Below, one piece after another: positions 8,318 through 18,449 of a stretch of 64,000 bases of DNA. The stretch is from Acidobacteriota bacterium (lineage in GTDB: Bacteria > Acidobacteriota > Terriglobia > Acidiferrales > UBA7541): the NCBI GenBank assembly GCA_021832085.1, contig JAKBLM010000013.1, forward strand, positions 1-64,000. Reading direction: 5' to 3'. The notes under the pieces are model-generated. The model ran no database searches. It was not told where the DNA came from and saw nothing but the letters and a program-made list of their open reading frames with translations. A program made the translations under genes and the position numbers. Numbering within the stretch: position 1 is the first letter of the stretch; each line of letters opens with the position of its first letter.

Positions 8318-11300
8318 ATGCCCAGACGCTTAAAGTTTATTCTTTTTATCGCAGTGATTCTTGCTTTTGGTTTTGCGATCCCTTCTCCTCTGTTTGCCCA
8401 AGCCGCAATTGCTCGAGGAACGATTTCCGGCACGGTGACCGACCCGAGCGGTGCGGCGGTACCTGGGGCCACGGTGGTGGCTACCAACGTCGAAACAGGG
8501 TTGGCGACCAAGACGAAGACGAACAAGGCTGGTTTTTACAGCATTTCGTCGCTTACCGTGGGTACCTACGACATCGCGGTCAGCCATTCCGGCTTCAAGA
8601 CCACGCACATCAAAGGGATGGTGCTGCAGGTCGGGCAGTCGCAACTGGCGAACGCACGACTGCAAGTCGGGGCGGTGAGCGAGTCGGTGACCGTGACGGG
8701 GCAGTCGCCGTTGCTGCAAACGACCGAATCGTCAGTTAGTTCGGTGGTGAACAGCACGATGATCAAGAACCTGCCGCTGAACGGGCGCAATTACACCGGT
8801 TTCGTGCTGCTGACGCCGAACACGTCGGAGGACGGCGAGTTCGGGCTGGTGAGCATGGGCGGGCAGCAGGGCGGCGGCGATTCCGGCTACGCGAACGGGA
8901 ACGGCGCCAATTCCTTCATGGTGGACGGGGCGAGCTTCACCGGATCGTTTTTCGGCGGGGCGCGCGGGCGAACACGGGTGCCATACATCTACGGCGAGAA
9001 CTCGGTCAAGGAATTTCAGGTTTCCAATAACCCCTACAATGCGGCTTACGGCGGCGCCGGAAGCGGCTTCGTGAATATGGTGACGAAATCGGGCACCAAC
9101 ACCGTGCACGGCGACGCGTTCTATTACAACCGCAATTCCGGCGTCGGCAACGCGAACAACGCGATCGACAAGGCGGCCGGGCTGCCGACGCCGCTGGACA
9201 TCCTGCAGCAGTTTGGGGCCGACATCGGCGGGCCGATCAAGCACAGCAAGGCGTGGTACTACTTCGACTACGAGCAGCAGCGGCGAAAATTCCCGATTTC
9301 GGTGGTGAATCCGGGCTTTCCGTTGACCGGGCCGAATGCGTTCAATGAGACCAATTTCCAAAACGTGCCGGCGGGGACGACGCTGCCTTCTCCGAGCGGG
9401 CCCTATCCGGTGCCGGGCGACTACAACACGGCGCCGGTGCCCGGCAGCGCGAACTACCCAAACTACCTGCAGCAGGTATCGAACGCGCTGAACGCGATCA
9501 CCCGAAACCTGGGACAGCGGTCGCGCTACGCCAACGACCTGAGCTTCTACCCGAAAGTCGATTGGCAAGTTACCAACAGCGATCATCTGGCGGTGTCCTA
9601 CAACTACAACAAGTTCAATTCGCCGGGCGGCGAAATCACCTTCAACCCGGTTTCCTTTGCCGGCGATGAGGCGCTTTCCAATAGCGATGTCCGGGACCAG
9701 CAGTTGGTCGCGCACTGGACGCACACCTTCGGGCCGGATCTGCTGAACGACCTGCTGGTCGGCTACCAGAGGGACAAGCAGCTCTCGTCGCCTTCGGGTC
9801 TGACCTCGCCCAACTACGGGCAGTTTGAGATGTTTTCGCCGAGCTTTTTCGAGATTGGCAATCCGACCTTCTCGGTGGGCACCACGACGGTGGGTGAGTT
9901 CCAGCTCAACGAGCGGGTGACCTACATCGTCGGGCGGCACACGCTCAATTTCGGCTTTGATTACCAGCGCTCCCACGCGCATGACTTTTTCCCGGGGAAT
10001 TTCAACGGCACCTACGCTTTCGTGAATCCCACGGACTTCGCGTTGGGACGCTACCTCTTTTTCTCACAAGCGGCCGGCAATCCGGCTTTCATCTTCAGCT
10101 TCCCGTATTACGGTTTCTACGCCCAAGACAAATTCCAGGCCACCCCCAAGCTAACCCTCGATATGGGCCTGCGCGAGGATTTCCAGGTGTTCCCGCAACC
10201 GCAGGCCGACACGCTTTATGGATCGGAGATTGCCCGACTGACCGGGCAGTTCCCGAACCAGTACAACCGGCTTTCGCCGCGCTTCGGCTTTGCCTATGCG
10301 GCCACGCCGAATACGGTGGTCCGGGGCGGCTTCGGGATCTACCGTGAGGTACTCGACGGGATCAACTACGAAAACTCGGTAATTTCCAACGGGCTGCCGA
10401 GCCGGCTGGTGAGCACACAGTTTTTCTTCAATTCGAACCTGCCTGCCAATCAGCAAGAGGCCGTTTTCCCGCATCCATTGACCAGCACGTCGTCCTTCGC
10501 GGCTTCGCCAAACCTTTCGGTCGTTTCGCCGGGCTTCAAGTTTCCGTACATAATGGAATCGAGCCTGGAGATTCAACAGCAGCTGCTCCCGAACACGACG
10601 CTTTCGGTCGGGACGATGTGGACGCACGGGGTGCACCTGATCTCCTCGAGCGCTTACGATATGAACCTGATCCCGCCGACCGGGACGACGACCTACATCC
10701 AGTGCCCGGGCGGCTTCCAGTCGGGTCCGGTGCAAGGGTGCATTGGAGCGCCTGGACTGTCGTCGACACTTCCCAACCTGGATAGCGGGTTGCTCACCGA
10801 TGGCCTGATTCCATGCTCGACTTGCGCCAACGGCGTTTTCCCCGGCCAGGTGAACGCGCTGATCAGCCCTGGGAACAACAACTACAACTCCTTCTACGTG
10901 CAACTGCAGCAGCGCGACTTTCATGGCCTCACGTCGATGCTTTCGTACACGTTCGCAAAGGACTTGCAGTCGAACGGAGTCGACTTCAACAACCAGTTCA
11001 GCTTCGCCAATACCGAAGGACCCTCGCTGCTCGACCAGCGCAACCGGTTGGCGTTGGCCCTCGCCTACATGCCCCAGTTCCCGCACTTCTCGAACCAGTA
11101 TGCGCGGAAGATCCTCAAGAACTGGAGCATCAGCTCGGTGATGACGTTCGCCTCCGGGCGACCGTATACCGGGCTGCTGGAAACGAACAACGGCGGCGCG
11201 GGCGACAACTTGAACGACAGCGCGATCAACCAAACCACTAGCAACACGGCGGCCGGGCTTGGCGGTTTCGGGTCGAATCCTTTTGTCGGCTACAACCGGT

Positions 11301-11602
11301 ATTACGGTCCGTGGATCGAGGAAATCGACCTTGGGCTGAAGCGGTCGTTCCAGCTCACCGAACGGCAGAGGTTCAGTGTCGAAGCGCAGGTCTTCAACCT
11401 GTTCAACCACCCCAATTTCTACACGCAGTACGAGACTGTTCTGGGCAACCAGTACACGACCTACGGCTCAACCTGCGGCGATGGTACGAGCGCCAACCAG
11501 ACCTGCTACATGGTGCCCGACCCGACCTTCGGCACCCTGACATCGATCGACCAACTGCACGGACCACGCAGATTCCAGTTCTCGTTCCACTATTCCTTCT
11601 GA
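8318..11602 (+). CDS. Oar-like TonB-dependent outer-membrane receptor with carboxypeptidase-regulatory-like N-domain
   Basis: A 1,094-residue outer-membrane protein. A hydrophobic signal peptide covers about residues 1-27 (cleavage near FAQ-A). A beta-sandwich CarboxypepD_reg-like domain follows (about 32-115, with GTISGTVTDPSGAAVPGA). Then comes a plug-like region with LPLNGRNYTGF, and a long barrel that ends in aromatic HYSF. Such Oar-type receptors are greatly expanded in Acidobacteriota and are thought to import large or complex ligands; the ligand here is unknown. CGGAGG (8307-8312) places the start. It sits inside the pyrimidine block, so import of nucleosides or oligonucleotides is possible, as inference only. 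Confidence 0.88.
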   Translation: MPRRLKFILFIAVILAFGFAIPSPLFAQAAIARGTISGTVTDPSGAAVPGATVVATNVETGLATKTKTNKAGFYSISSLTVGTYDIAVSHSGFKTTHIKGMVLQVGQSQLANARLQVGAVSESVTVTGQSPLLQTTESSVSSVVNSTMIKNLPLNGRNYTGFVLLTPNTSEDGEFGLVSMGGQQGGGDSGYANGNGANSFMVDGASFTGSFFGGARGRTRVPYIYGENSVKEFQVSNNPYNAAYGGAGSGFVNMVTKSGTNTVHGDAFYYNRNSGVGNANNAIDKAAGLPTPLDILQQFGADIGGPIKHSKAWYYFDYEQQRRKFPISVVNPGFPLTGPNAFNETNFQNVPAGTTLPSPSGPYPVPGDYNTAPVPGSANYPNYLQQVSNALNAITRNLGQRSRYANDLSFYPKVDWQVTNSDHLAVSYNYNKFNSPGGEITFNPVSFAGDEALSNSDVRDQQLVAHWTHTFGPDLLNDLLVGYQRDKQLSSPSGLTSPNYGQFEMFSPSFFEIGNPTFSVGTTTVGEFQLNERVTYIVGRHTLNFGFDYQRSHAHDFFPGNFNGTYAFVNPTDFALGRYLFFSQAAGNPAFIFSFPYYGFYAQDKFQATPKLTLDMGLREDFQVFPQPQADTLYGSEIARLTGQFPNQYNRLSPRFGFAYAATPNTVVRGGFGIYREVLDGINYENSVISNGLPSRLVSTQFFFNSNLPANQQEAVFPHPLTSTSSFAASPNLSVVSPGFKFPYIMESSLEIQQQLLPNTTLSVGTMWTHGVHLISSSAYDMNLIPPTGTTTYIQCPGGFQSGPVQGCIGAPGLSSTLPNLDSGLLTDGLIPCSTCANGVFPGQVNALISPGNNNYNSFYVQLQQRDFHGLTSMLSYTFAKDLQSNGVDFNNQFSFANTEGPSLLDQRNRLALALAYMPQFPHFSNQYARKILKNWSISSVMTFASGRPYTGLLETNNGGAGDNLNDSAINQTTSNTAAGLGGFGSNPFVGYNRYYGPWIEEIDLGLKRSFQLTERQRFSVEAQVFNLFNHPNFYTQYETVLGNQYTTYGSTCGDGTSANQTCYMVPDPTFGTLTSIDQLHGPRRFQFSFHYSF

Positions 11603-11643
11603 CTGTCGCGCCGGTACTCCCGGCCGCAGTGGCCGGTATTCAC

Positions 11644-11679
11644 GCAGGCCGCAGGACCCGCACGGGTCCCGCGGCCTGC
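11644..11679. terminator. Long GC-rich hairpin after the TonB receptor
   Basis: GCAGGCCGC (11644-11652) pairs with GCGGCCTGC (11671-11679), and inside it GGACCCG pairs with CGGGTCC, giving 16 bp with one mismatch. There is no clear T-run on the plus side, so it may act as a processing or partial termination signal. Confidence 0.5.
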
Positions 11680-11762
11680 GGCCGGCCCCACATTTTAGCG
11701 TCTGAGTGGGTGTCTTTCGGGAGTAGAATGACCGGCAAGCTTATTTGTCTTGGAGGAACAAA

Positions 11763-12665
11763 ATGGCAAGGGTAGTGCGATGCGGACTGATCCAAACACG
11801 CTGCGAATGGTCCGCCGAGAAATTTTCCCTATCAGAAATCAAAGAGAGAATGATCAAGAAGCACGAGCGGCTGATCGCGCAGGCCGCCAAGCGCGGGGTC
11901 AAGATTCTTGGGCTTCAAGAGCTTTTTTACGGGCCTTATTTTCCCGCCGAGCAGCAGATCCGCTGGTATGACCTGACCGAACCGGTGCCGAATGGCCCGA
12001 CACTACAGCGCATGCAGAAACTCGCCAAGCGCTACCGCATGGCGATGGTCGTTCCGATTTACGAAGTCGAGATGCCGGGCGTTTTCTATAACACGGCAGC
12101 AGTCTTCGACGCCGACGGCAGCTATCTGGGGCGTTATCGCAAGCACCACATTCCGCACTGCAATCCCGGCTTCTGGGAAAAGTTTTATTTCACGCCGGGC
12201 AATACGGGCTATCCGGTCTTCGCAACACGCTACGCGCGAGTGGGTGTTTACATCTGCTACGACCGGCATTTTCCAGAGGGCGCACGGATTCTGGGGCTCA
12301 ACGGCGCTGAGATCGTCTACAACCCGTCGGCGACCGTCGCCGGTCTGAGTGAATACCTGTGGGAACTCGAGCAGCCGGCTCACGCAGTGGCCAACGGCTA
12401 TTTCGTGGCCGCGATCAACCGCGTGGGCACCGAGGAGCCGTGGAAGATCGGTGAATTCTACGGGAAGAGCTATTTCTGCAATCCCCGCGGCAAGATCGTC
12501 GCGCAATCGCCGCGCAACAAGGACGAGATGCTCAGCGCCGACCTCAACCTCGACGAAATTGACCAGGTGCGCGCGGTTTGGCAGTTCTTCCGCGACCGCC
12601 GGCCGGAAAGCTACGGACCGATTACCAGAACCAGCATTGTTGGCGCGGCCGAAGCCGCCGACTAA
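11763..12665 (+). CDS. Nitrilase-superfamily beta-ureidopropionase (N-carbamoyl-beta-alanine amidohydrolase)
   Basis: Nitrilase-superfamily amidohydrolase, predicted to hydrolyse N-carbamoyl-beta-alanine or N-carbamoyl-beta-aminoisobutyrate to the amino acid, CO2 and ammonia. The catalytic triad is visible: Glu53 in LQELFYGPYF, Lys127 in RYRKHHIP and Cys165 in VYICYDRHFP. ATG 11763 follows GGAGG at six bases. The 300-residue length is typical of bacterial enzymes. Neighbouring hydantoinase and transaminase genes support this substrate class over other nitrilase activities such as N-carbamoyl-D-amino acid or putrescine hydrolysis. Confidence 0.87.
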   Translation: MARVVRCGLIQTRCEWSAEKFSLSEIKERMIKKHERLIAQAAKRGVKILGLQELFYGPYFPAEQQIRWYDLTEPVPNGPTLQRMQKLAKRYRMAMVVPIYEVEMPGVFYNTAAVFDADGSYLGRYRKHHIPHCNPGFWEKFYFTPGNTGYPVFATRYARVGVYICYDRHFPEGARILGLNGAEIVYNPSATVAGLSEYLWELEQPAHAVANGYFVAAINRVGTEEPWKIGEFYGKSYFCNPRGKIVAQSPRNKDEMLSADLNLDEIDQVRAVWQFFRDRRPESYGPITRTSIVGAAEAAD

Positions 12666-12752
12666 CCGCACTTCTGAACGCCTCGGCCGGAGGCGACCCC
12701 TGTCACCGGAGCCGTTCCCCCACCGGGCGCAAGATTTTCAGGGAGAAAATCC

Positions 12753-14075
12753 ATGACCACACCTGTCCAGCAAAAATCCGACCGCAGCGCGGAGGTGGTG
12801 CGCAAACACCGCGAATACCTCTGGCCTGCGGTTACCAATTTCTACGAGCAGCCGCTCGTCGCCGATCACGCCTCAATGCAATACGTCTGGGACATCGAAG
12901 GGCGCCGGTATCTGGATTTCTTTGGAGGCATCCTGACGATCTCGGTGGGCCACTGCAATCCGAAGGTTTCGGGGCCCGTCGCGGAGCAGGTGAAACGGCT
13001 GCAGCATCTTTCGACGCTCTACCCGAACGAGCAGATCGTCGGCTTGGCGGAAAGGATCGCCCAGATCACTCCGGGCAAGCTGACCAAGAGCTTCTTTTCG
13101 AATTCGGGCACCGAGGCGAACGAAGCGGCAGTGATGGTGGCGAGGATGGCCACCGGCCGCTACGACGTGATCGCGTTGCGACATGCGTATTCGGGCGCTT
13201 CGCAGCTAGCGAAATCGCTGACGGCACACGCGGCCTGGCGGCGCGGCGGCGTGGTGAGCGTGGGCATCGAGCACGCGATCAACCCGTATTGCTACCGCTG
13301 TCCGCTCGGCTTGCGTTATCCCGATTGTGGCGTGGCCTGCGCGAACGACGTTCGCAACCTGATCGAGACGGCGTCGAGCGGGGCGCCGGCGGCCTTTATC
13401 GCCGAGCCAATCCAGGGTGTCGGCGGCTTCATCACCCCGCCACCGGAATATTTCAAAATCGTTTTCCGAACGGTGAAGGAGTACGGGGGGCTATTCATTT
13501 CCGACGAAGTGCAGACCGGCTTCGGGCGGACCGGCAAGAAGTGGTTTGGAATCGAGCAATGGGAAGTGGTGCCAGACATCATCACCTGCGCCAAGGGCAT
13601 TGCGAACGGCGCGCCGATGGGCGCCACGGTCACCACGCCTGAAATCGCCGAGAAGTTCCAGGGCCTGACCATTTCCACTTTCGGCGGCAATCCGGTTAGT
13701 TCTGTGGCGGCGAAGGCGACAATTGACGTGATCGAGGAAGAGCACTTGCTGGAAAATTGCGAAACGGTTGGCGCCTACTTCCGGAGCAAGCTGGACGAGC
13801 TGCAGCAGAAATTCCCGCTGATCGGGGATGTGCGCGGGAAGGGATTGATGCTCGGACTGGAACTGGTGCGCGACCGGAAAACGAAGGAACCGGCCCCACA
13901 GGAAACCGGCCAATTGTTGGAGCGCGCGCGGGAGAACGGTCTGCTGATCGGCAAGGGCGGGCTCTACGGAAACTGCATTCGGCTGGCCCCGCCGCTGAAT
14001 ATTTCCAAGGCGGACGTCGACGAAGCGATCAATTTGCTCGACAAGTCGCTCGGGCAAGTACGGGTATCGGCCTAG
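12753..14075 (+). CDS. Class III PLP aminotransferase, probably beta-alanine / 3-aminoisobutyrate transaminase
   Basis: PLP-dependent transaminase of fold type I, class III, 440 residues. DEVQTGFGR (Asp251) and the PLP lysine Lys281 in ITCAKGIANGAPMG are clear. It is predicted to convert beta-alanine or 3-aminoisobutyrate to malonate or methylmalonate semialdehyde, the substrate of mmsA. Unusually, four cysteines cluster around residues 180-196 (CYRC, eight residues, CGVAC), which could bind a metal or form disulfides. It lies between the ureidopropionase and an aldehyde dehydrogenase on the same strand. Substrate choice is inferred from context. Confidence 0.85.
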   Translation: MTTPVQQKSDRSAEVVRKHREYLWPAVTNFYEQPLVADHASMQYVWDIEGRRYLDFFGGILTISVGHCNPKVSGPVAEQVKRLQHLSTLYPNEQIVGLAERIAQITPGKLTKSFFSNSGTEANEAAVMVARMATGRYDVIALRHAYSGASQLAKSLTAHAAWRRGGVVSVGIEHAINPYCYRCPLGLRYPDCGVACANDVRNLIETASSGAPAAFIAEPIQGVGGFITPPPEYFKIVFRTVKEYGGLFISDEVQTGFGRTGKKWFGIEQWEVVPDIITCAKGIANGAPMGATVTTPEIAEKFQGLTISTFGGNPVSSVAAKATIDVIEEEHLLENCETVGAYFRSKLDELQQKFPLIGDVRGKGLMLGLELVRDRKTKEPAPQETGQLLERARENGLLIGKGGLYGNCIRLAPPLNISKADVDEAINLLDKSLGQVRVSA

Positions 14076-14103
14076 CCGTCGGTGCCAGTCAGGGAGTGTG
14101 AAC

Positions 14104-15600
14104 ATGGCCACGACAGCCGCGCAAGGACGAATCTGCCGCAATTTCATCAATGGGGAATGGGTCGCCTCGCGATCGACCCGCACGGTAGAGCGGCGCAATC
14201 CGGCAAATCTGGAGGAAGTGGTTTCCGTGGTGACGCTCTCGACTGCCGAGGAGGCGCGCGACACCATTGCGGCCGCCCGTGCGGCATTCCCGCACTGGCG
14301 GGCGGTGCCGGCGCCGGCCCGCGGGAGGATATTGGCGCGCGCGGCGCTGCTGATGGAGCAGCGGAAAGATGAACTGGCGCGACTGATGACTCGTGAAGAG
14401 GGCAAGATCCTCAGGGACGCTCTCGGCGAGGTCATCAAATCGGTGCGCATCCTGGAGTTCATGGCGGGGGAAGGGACGCGCCTTTCCGGGGAAACGCTGC
14501 CGAGCGATCTGCCGAACAATTTCGTCTACACGATCCGGCAGCCGATGGGCGTGGTGGGAACGATCACGCCGTGGAATTTCCCTGTCTCGATTCCGGTGTG
14601 GAAGATTGCGCCGGCAATCGTTGCGGGAAACACGGTGGTGCTCAAACCCTCCACGTACACAGCGCAAATTTCGGCGTTGGTGGTGGAAATCCTCAGCGAC
14701 GCCGGGGTTCCAGCCGGGGTGGTGAACATGGTCATCGGCTCGGGCAAGGAGGCCGGCGGAGCGCTGCTCGAACATCCCGATGTGCGGGCCATTTCCTTTA
14801 CCGGATCGAACGCGGTGGGTGCACACATCTACAGCAGCGGCGCCGAACGGTTAAAGAAATGCCAGTGCGAAATGGGCGGAAAGAATCCGCTGGTGGTGCT
14901 CCGTGACGCGAATATCGACTTGGCGGTCGAAGCGGCGCTCTACGGGGCTTTTGCTTCCACCGGCCAGCGCTGCACGGCAACCAGCCGTGTAGTGATCGAG
15001 GAAGCCGTGGCCGACCGCTTCCTTGAGTCGATCGTGAGCCGCGCAAAAGCCTGGAAAGTGGGCAACGGGCTGGATCCCGACGTCGACATGGGTCCGGCTG
15101 TGAACGAACAGCAACTCGAGACGGACTACCGCTACATCGAGTTGGGCAGGAAGCAGGCCCGGCTGCTGCTCGGCGGCGAAAGGCTCAGCGGCGGGGTTTA
15201 CGACCACGGCCATTTCGTGCCGTTGACAATTTTCGATCAGGTGGCTGCCGACAGTCCGCTGGCCCAGGACGAGATTTTCGGGCCGGTGCTCTCGGTGGTG
15301 CGGGTGCGGGATTTCGAGGAGGCCGTGAACGTGGCGAACTCGGTGCGCTACGGGCTCTCCAGCTCGCTCTACACCAACGATGCAGCCAAAATGTTTACCT
15401 TCATCGAGCGGATCGAGACCGGCATCACCCATATTAATTCTCCGACCGTAGGTGGCGAGGCGCATCTTCCCTTCGGCGGGACGAAGGCAACCGGCGTCGG
15501 GCTGCGGGAGATGGGCCACGTGGCCGTGGACTTCTTCACGGAGGTGAAGAGCGTCTACATCGACTTCACCGGAGGCAAACGCGAATCCCGCGCCTATTGA
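14104..15600 (+). CDS. NAD(P)+-dependent aldehyde dehydrogenase
   Basis: A 498-residue aldehyde dehydrogenase. It has the general base Glu256 in CQCEMGGKN, the nucleophile Cys290 in STGQRCTAT and TPWNFPVSIP in the cofactor fold. Unlike the neighbouring MmsA it retains the catalytic glutamate, so it should form a free acid. It resembles 2-oxoglutarate-semialdehyde and related dehydrogenases, and here it may oxidise malonate semialdehyde or another product of the pathway. ATG 14104 is preferred over GTG 14098 because AGGGAG lies seven bases upstream. Confidence 0.85.
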   Translation: MATTAAQGRICRNFINGEWVASRSTRTVERRNPANLEEVVSVVTLSTAEEARDTIAAARAAFPHWRAVPAPARGRILARAALLMEQRKDELARLMTREEGKILRDALGEVIKSVRILEFMAGEGTRLSGETLPSDLPNNFVYTIRQPMGVVGTITPWNFPVSIPVWKIAPAIVAGNTVVLKPSTYTAQISALVVEILSDAGVPAGVVNMVIGSGKEAGGALLEHPDVRAISFTGSNAVGAHIYSSGAERLKKCQCEMGGKNPLVVLRDANIDLAVEAALYGAFASTGQRCTATSRVVIEEAVADRFLESIVSRAKAWKVGNGLDPDVDMGPAVNEQQLETDYRYIELGRKQARLLLGGERLSGGVYDHGHFVPLTIFDQVAADSPLAQDEIFGPVLSVVRVRDFEEAVNVANSVRYGLSSSLYTNDAAKMFTFIERIETGITHINSPTVGGEAHLPFGGTKATGVGLREMGHVAVDFFTEVKSVYIDFTGGKRESRAY

Positions 15601-15833
15601 CACCGCAAGGAGCTAGCAGGATGGCCGGCCGGGCTGAAAAGCGCACGGGGCAGCCGGAGGGTTTCTCGCTTCGTTCCTTCCGCTGGGCACAAACCTTTTG
15701 TCGCGAAGCCGGGGTGAAATTCACACGACTGCGGACCGGAGCGGTAGAAAAGAGCCAGTCCGGCGGAAAACAGGGATCAGCGGATGATCGAACCGCCGGG
15801 TCGCCCGGCCTGTTCTGAGTAGGGAGAAACATA

Positions 15834-16826
15834 ATGCAATTTGGAATCACTCTCAAACCTGATTGTTCCTCGAACCGAATGGTTCGCCTGACGCGAGCGG
15901 CGGAAGAAGCCGGATTTTCCTATGGCTGGCTTTTCGATTCCCACATCTTGTGGAAGGATCCCTATCCCCTGCTGACGCTGATGGCTACGAACACGCGCGC
16001 CATGCGCTTGGGAACCTGTGTGACGAATCCCGCAGTACGCGACGTGACGGTGACGGCGAGCCTGTTCGCGACGCTGAACGAAATCTCCGGCGGCAGAATG
16101 GAGCTGGGGATCGGGCGCGGCGACAGCTCGCGGCGCGTGATGGGTAAACGGCCAACGACACTCGCGCACCTGGAAGACGCCATCCGCGTCTTTCGCGATC
16201 TGACGGCCGGGCGCGAAACGACATACCAGGATGCCCCTGTTCGACTCACCTGGGCCACCAACGGGACCCCGCGGGTGTGGGTGGCCGGATATGGCCCGAA
16301 GGTGCTGGGAATGGCAGGGCGCGTGGCCGATGGAGTGATTCTGCAGTTTGCCGATCCACCGCTGATCGATTGGTGCCTGGGTTTCGTCCGGGAAGGAGCG
16401 CGGCAGGCAGGCCGTGACCCGAAATCAATCGAAGTGATGTCAGCGGCAGCTGTTTGGGTTTCGGCGGCCAAAAAGGAGGCACGGGAACACGTGCGGTGGT
16501 TTCCGGCTCTGGTATCGAATCACGTGGTGGACCTGGTTTCGCGCTACAAGCCGGAGGAATTGCCCAGCCGGCTGACCGCCTACATCCGCAACCGGGGCGG
16601 CTACGATTACCTGCATCACTGCGAAGTCGACAGCACGAACGCCAATTTTGTCAGTGACGAAGTAACCGACCGCTTCGCCGTGATCGGCACGGCCGAGGAG
16701 CACCGGAAAAAACTCGAAGAACTCCGAGAGGTGGGCGTGACGCAGTTCAATATCTATCTTATGTCCGGCGACGAGGAGGCAACGTTGGACGCCTATGCGC
16801 GCGACATCCTCCCGCATTTCCAATAG
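15834..16826 (+). CDS. LLM-class (luciferase-like) flavin/F420-dependent oxidoreductase
   Basis: A 330-residue single-domain luciferase-like TIM barrel. It has the typical LLM N-terminus FGITLKPD, GRMELGIGRGD (around residues 83-93) and a central VWVAGYGPKVLGMAGRVADG region. Members of this superfamily use FMN or F420H2; the closest relatives I recall are annotated as F420-dependent. It sits just before the dihydropyrimidinase, with an F420 operon and an F420H2:NADP oxidoreductase in the same block and no dihydropyrimidine dehydrogenase in sight. The inference is that it reduces uracil or thymine with F420H2. A monooxygenase role is the main alternative. Confidence 0.82.
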   Translation: MQFGITLKPDCSSNRMVRLTRAAEEAGFSYGWLFDSHILWKDPYPLLTLMATNTRAMRLGTCVTNPAVRDVTVTASLFATLNEISGGRMELGIGRGDSSRRVMGKRPTTLAHLEDAIRVFRDLTAGRETTYQDAPVRLTWATNGTPRVWVAGYGPKVLGMAGRVADGVILQFADPPLIDWCLGFVREGARQAGRDPKSIEVMSAAAVWVSAAKKEAREHVRWFPALVSNHVVDLVSRYKPEELPSRLTAYIRNRGGYDYLHHCEVDSTNANFVSDEVTDRFAVIGTAEEHRKKLEELREVGVTQFNIYLMSGDEEATLDAYARDILPHFQ

Positions 16827-16845
16827 GACGCCCAGGGAGGCAAAC

Positions 16846-18237
16846 ATGCAATATGACACGTTGATTCGCAACGGCAAGATCGTAACAGCCACGGACACGT
16901 ACGCCGCCGACATCGCCATAGCCGACGGAAAAATCATCGCCATCGCGCGCGACCTGCCGGCCGATGGAGCCCGGCGCACCATCGACGCCGGAGGACTGAT
17001 GGTGATGCCGGGTGGCATTGACGTCCACACGCACTTGGACATGCCGTTCGGCGGCACGACCAGCTCCGACGATTTCGAAACCGGCACGCGAGCGGCTGCC
17101 TGGGGCGGAACGACCACGCTGATCGATTTCGCGATTCAGTACCACGGCCAGACGCTGCGGCAGGCGTTCGATACGTGGATGAAAAAAGCCGAGAGCAAGG
17201 CGACAATCGACTATGCTTTCCACTGCATCATCACCGAATTCAACGATGCCCAGGCGCAGGAGATGAAAGCGCTGGTGCGCGACGGCGTCACCAGCTTCAA
17301 GCTCTTCATGGCCTATCCCGGCGTTTTCATGCTCGACGACGCGACGATCTTCCGCACGATGTCCGCCGCGGCGGACACCGGCGCATTCATCTGCATGCAC
17401 GCGGAAAACGGCGGCGCGATCGATGTGATCGTGCAGCGGGCGCTTGCCGAGGGGAAACGGGCTCCGAAATACCACGCGATCACCCGGCCGACCGTGGCCG
17501 AGGCGGAAGCGACAGGCCGGACGATTGCGCTGGCGGAAATGGCCGGCGCCCCCGTCTACATCGTCCATCTTTCCTGCAACCAGGCTCTCGAACGTGTGCA
17601 GGAGGCACGCGAGCGTGGCCTGCCCGTTTACGCCGAGACGTGCCCGCAGTACCTGTTCCTCTCGATCGACAATTTCGATGTGCCGGGCTTCGAGGGCGCC
17701 AAATACGTTTTCACCCCGCCGCTGCGGGAAAAGTGGAATCAGGGGAAACTCTGGAACGGGCTCGCCCAGGACGATCTGCAGGTGGTTTCGACCGACCACT
17801 GCCCGTTCTGCTTCAAGGAGCAGAAAGAGCTGGGCAAGGACGATTTCACGAAAATCCCCAACGGGGGCCCGGGAGTCGAGCATCGGTTGAGCCTCACCTA
17901 TAGCGGCGGCGTTCATGGCGGCTACTTCTCGCCCAATCGCTTCGTGCAACTGGTGGCGACGGCGCCCGCCAAACTTTTTGGCCTCTATCCGCGGAAGGGG
18001 ACGATCGCGGTCGGTTCGGACGCCGATCTTGTCGTCTTCGATCCCGCTGCGGAAAGCGTGCTCAGTGCGAAGACGCACCATATGAACGTGGACTATTCCA
18101 TGTTCGAGGGGATCCGGGTGAAGGGTGTCCCGCGGACCGTGCTCAGCCGAGGCGAGGTCATCGTGGACCACGGGGAGTTCCTGGGCCGGGTGGGCCGCGG
18201 GGAGTTTCTCCGCCGGCAGACGCACGGGAATCTCTAG
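16846..18237 (+). CDS. Dihydropyrimidinase / D-hydantoinase
   Basis: A cyclic amidohydrolase that opens dihydrouracil or dihydrothymine to the N-carbamoyl-beta-amino acid. All metal-site residues of the family are present: HxH at 61 and 63 (DVHTHLD), the carboxylated Lys152 in TSFKLFMAYPG, His185 in CMHAENG, His241 in VHLSC and Asp317 in STDHCPF. GGGAGG lies five bases before ATG 16846. The 463-residue length is typical. It lies 19 bp after the LLM oxidoreductase, so the two are almost certainly co-transcribed. Confidence 0.92.
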   Translation: MQYDTLIRNGKIVTATDTYAADIAIADGKIIAIARDLPADGARRTIDAGGLMVMPGGIDVHTHLDMPFGGTTSSDDFETGTRAAAWGGTTTLIDFAIQYHGQTLRQAFDTWMKKAESKATIDYAFHCIITEFNDAQAQEMKALVRDGVTSFKLFMAYPGVFMLDDATIFRTMSAAADTGAFICMHAENGGAIDVIVQRALAEGKRAPKYHAITRPTVAEAEATGRTIALAEMAGAPVYIVHLSCNQALERVQEARERGLPVYAETCPQYLFLSIDNFDVPGFEGAKYVFTPPLREKWNQGKLWNGLAQDDLQVVSTDHCPFCFKEQKELGKDDFTKIPNGGPGVEHRLSLTYSGGVHGGYFSPNRFVQLVATAPAKLFGLYPRKGTIAVGSDADLVVFDPAAESVLSAKTHHMNVDYSMFEGIRVKGVPRTVLSRGEVIVDHGEFLGRVGRGEFLRRQTHGNL

Positions 18238-18449
18238 TCCCGATTCGCTGCAAGACCCGCCGAGGGCAGGCGAGGCGGGCTAGCCGCCGAGCGAGCGCAC
18301 CCGCATTCCCTCGCGGATGCAGGCGGTTGGGCGTGTGGCCCGGTCCCCGCGACGGTTGACGTCTCGCACCGCGCGAGCACCGGTCGCAGCCGCTTTGCAG
18401 CCTTGGCGTCAATTTCGTGCCGAATCAACGTCAAACGAGCGAGGTCGAT

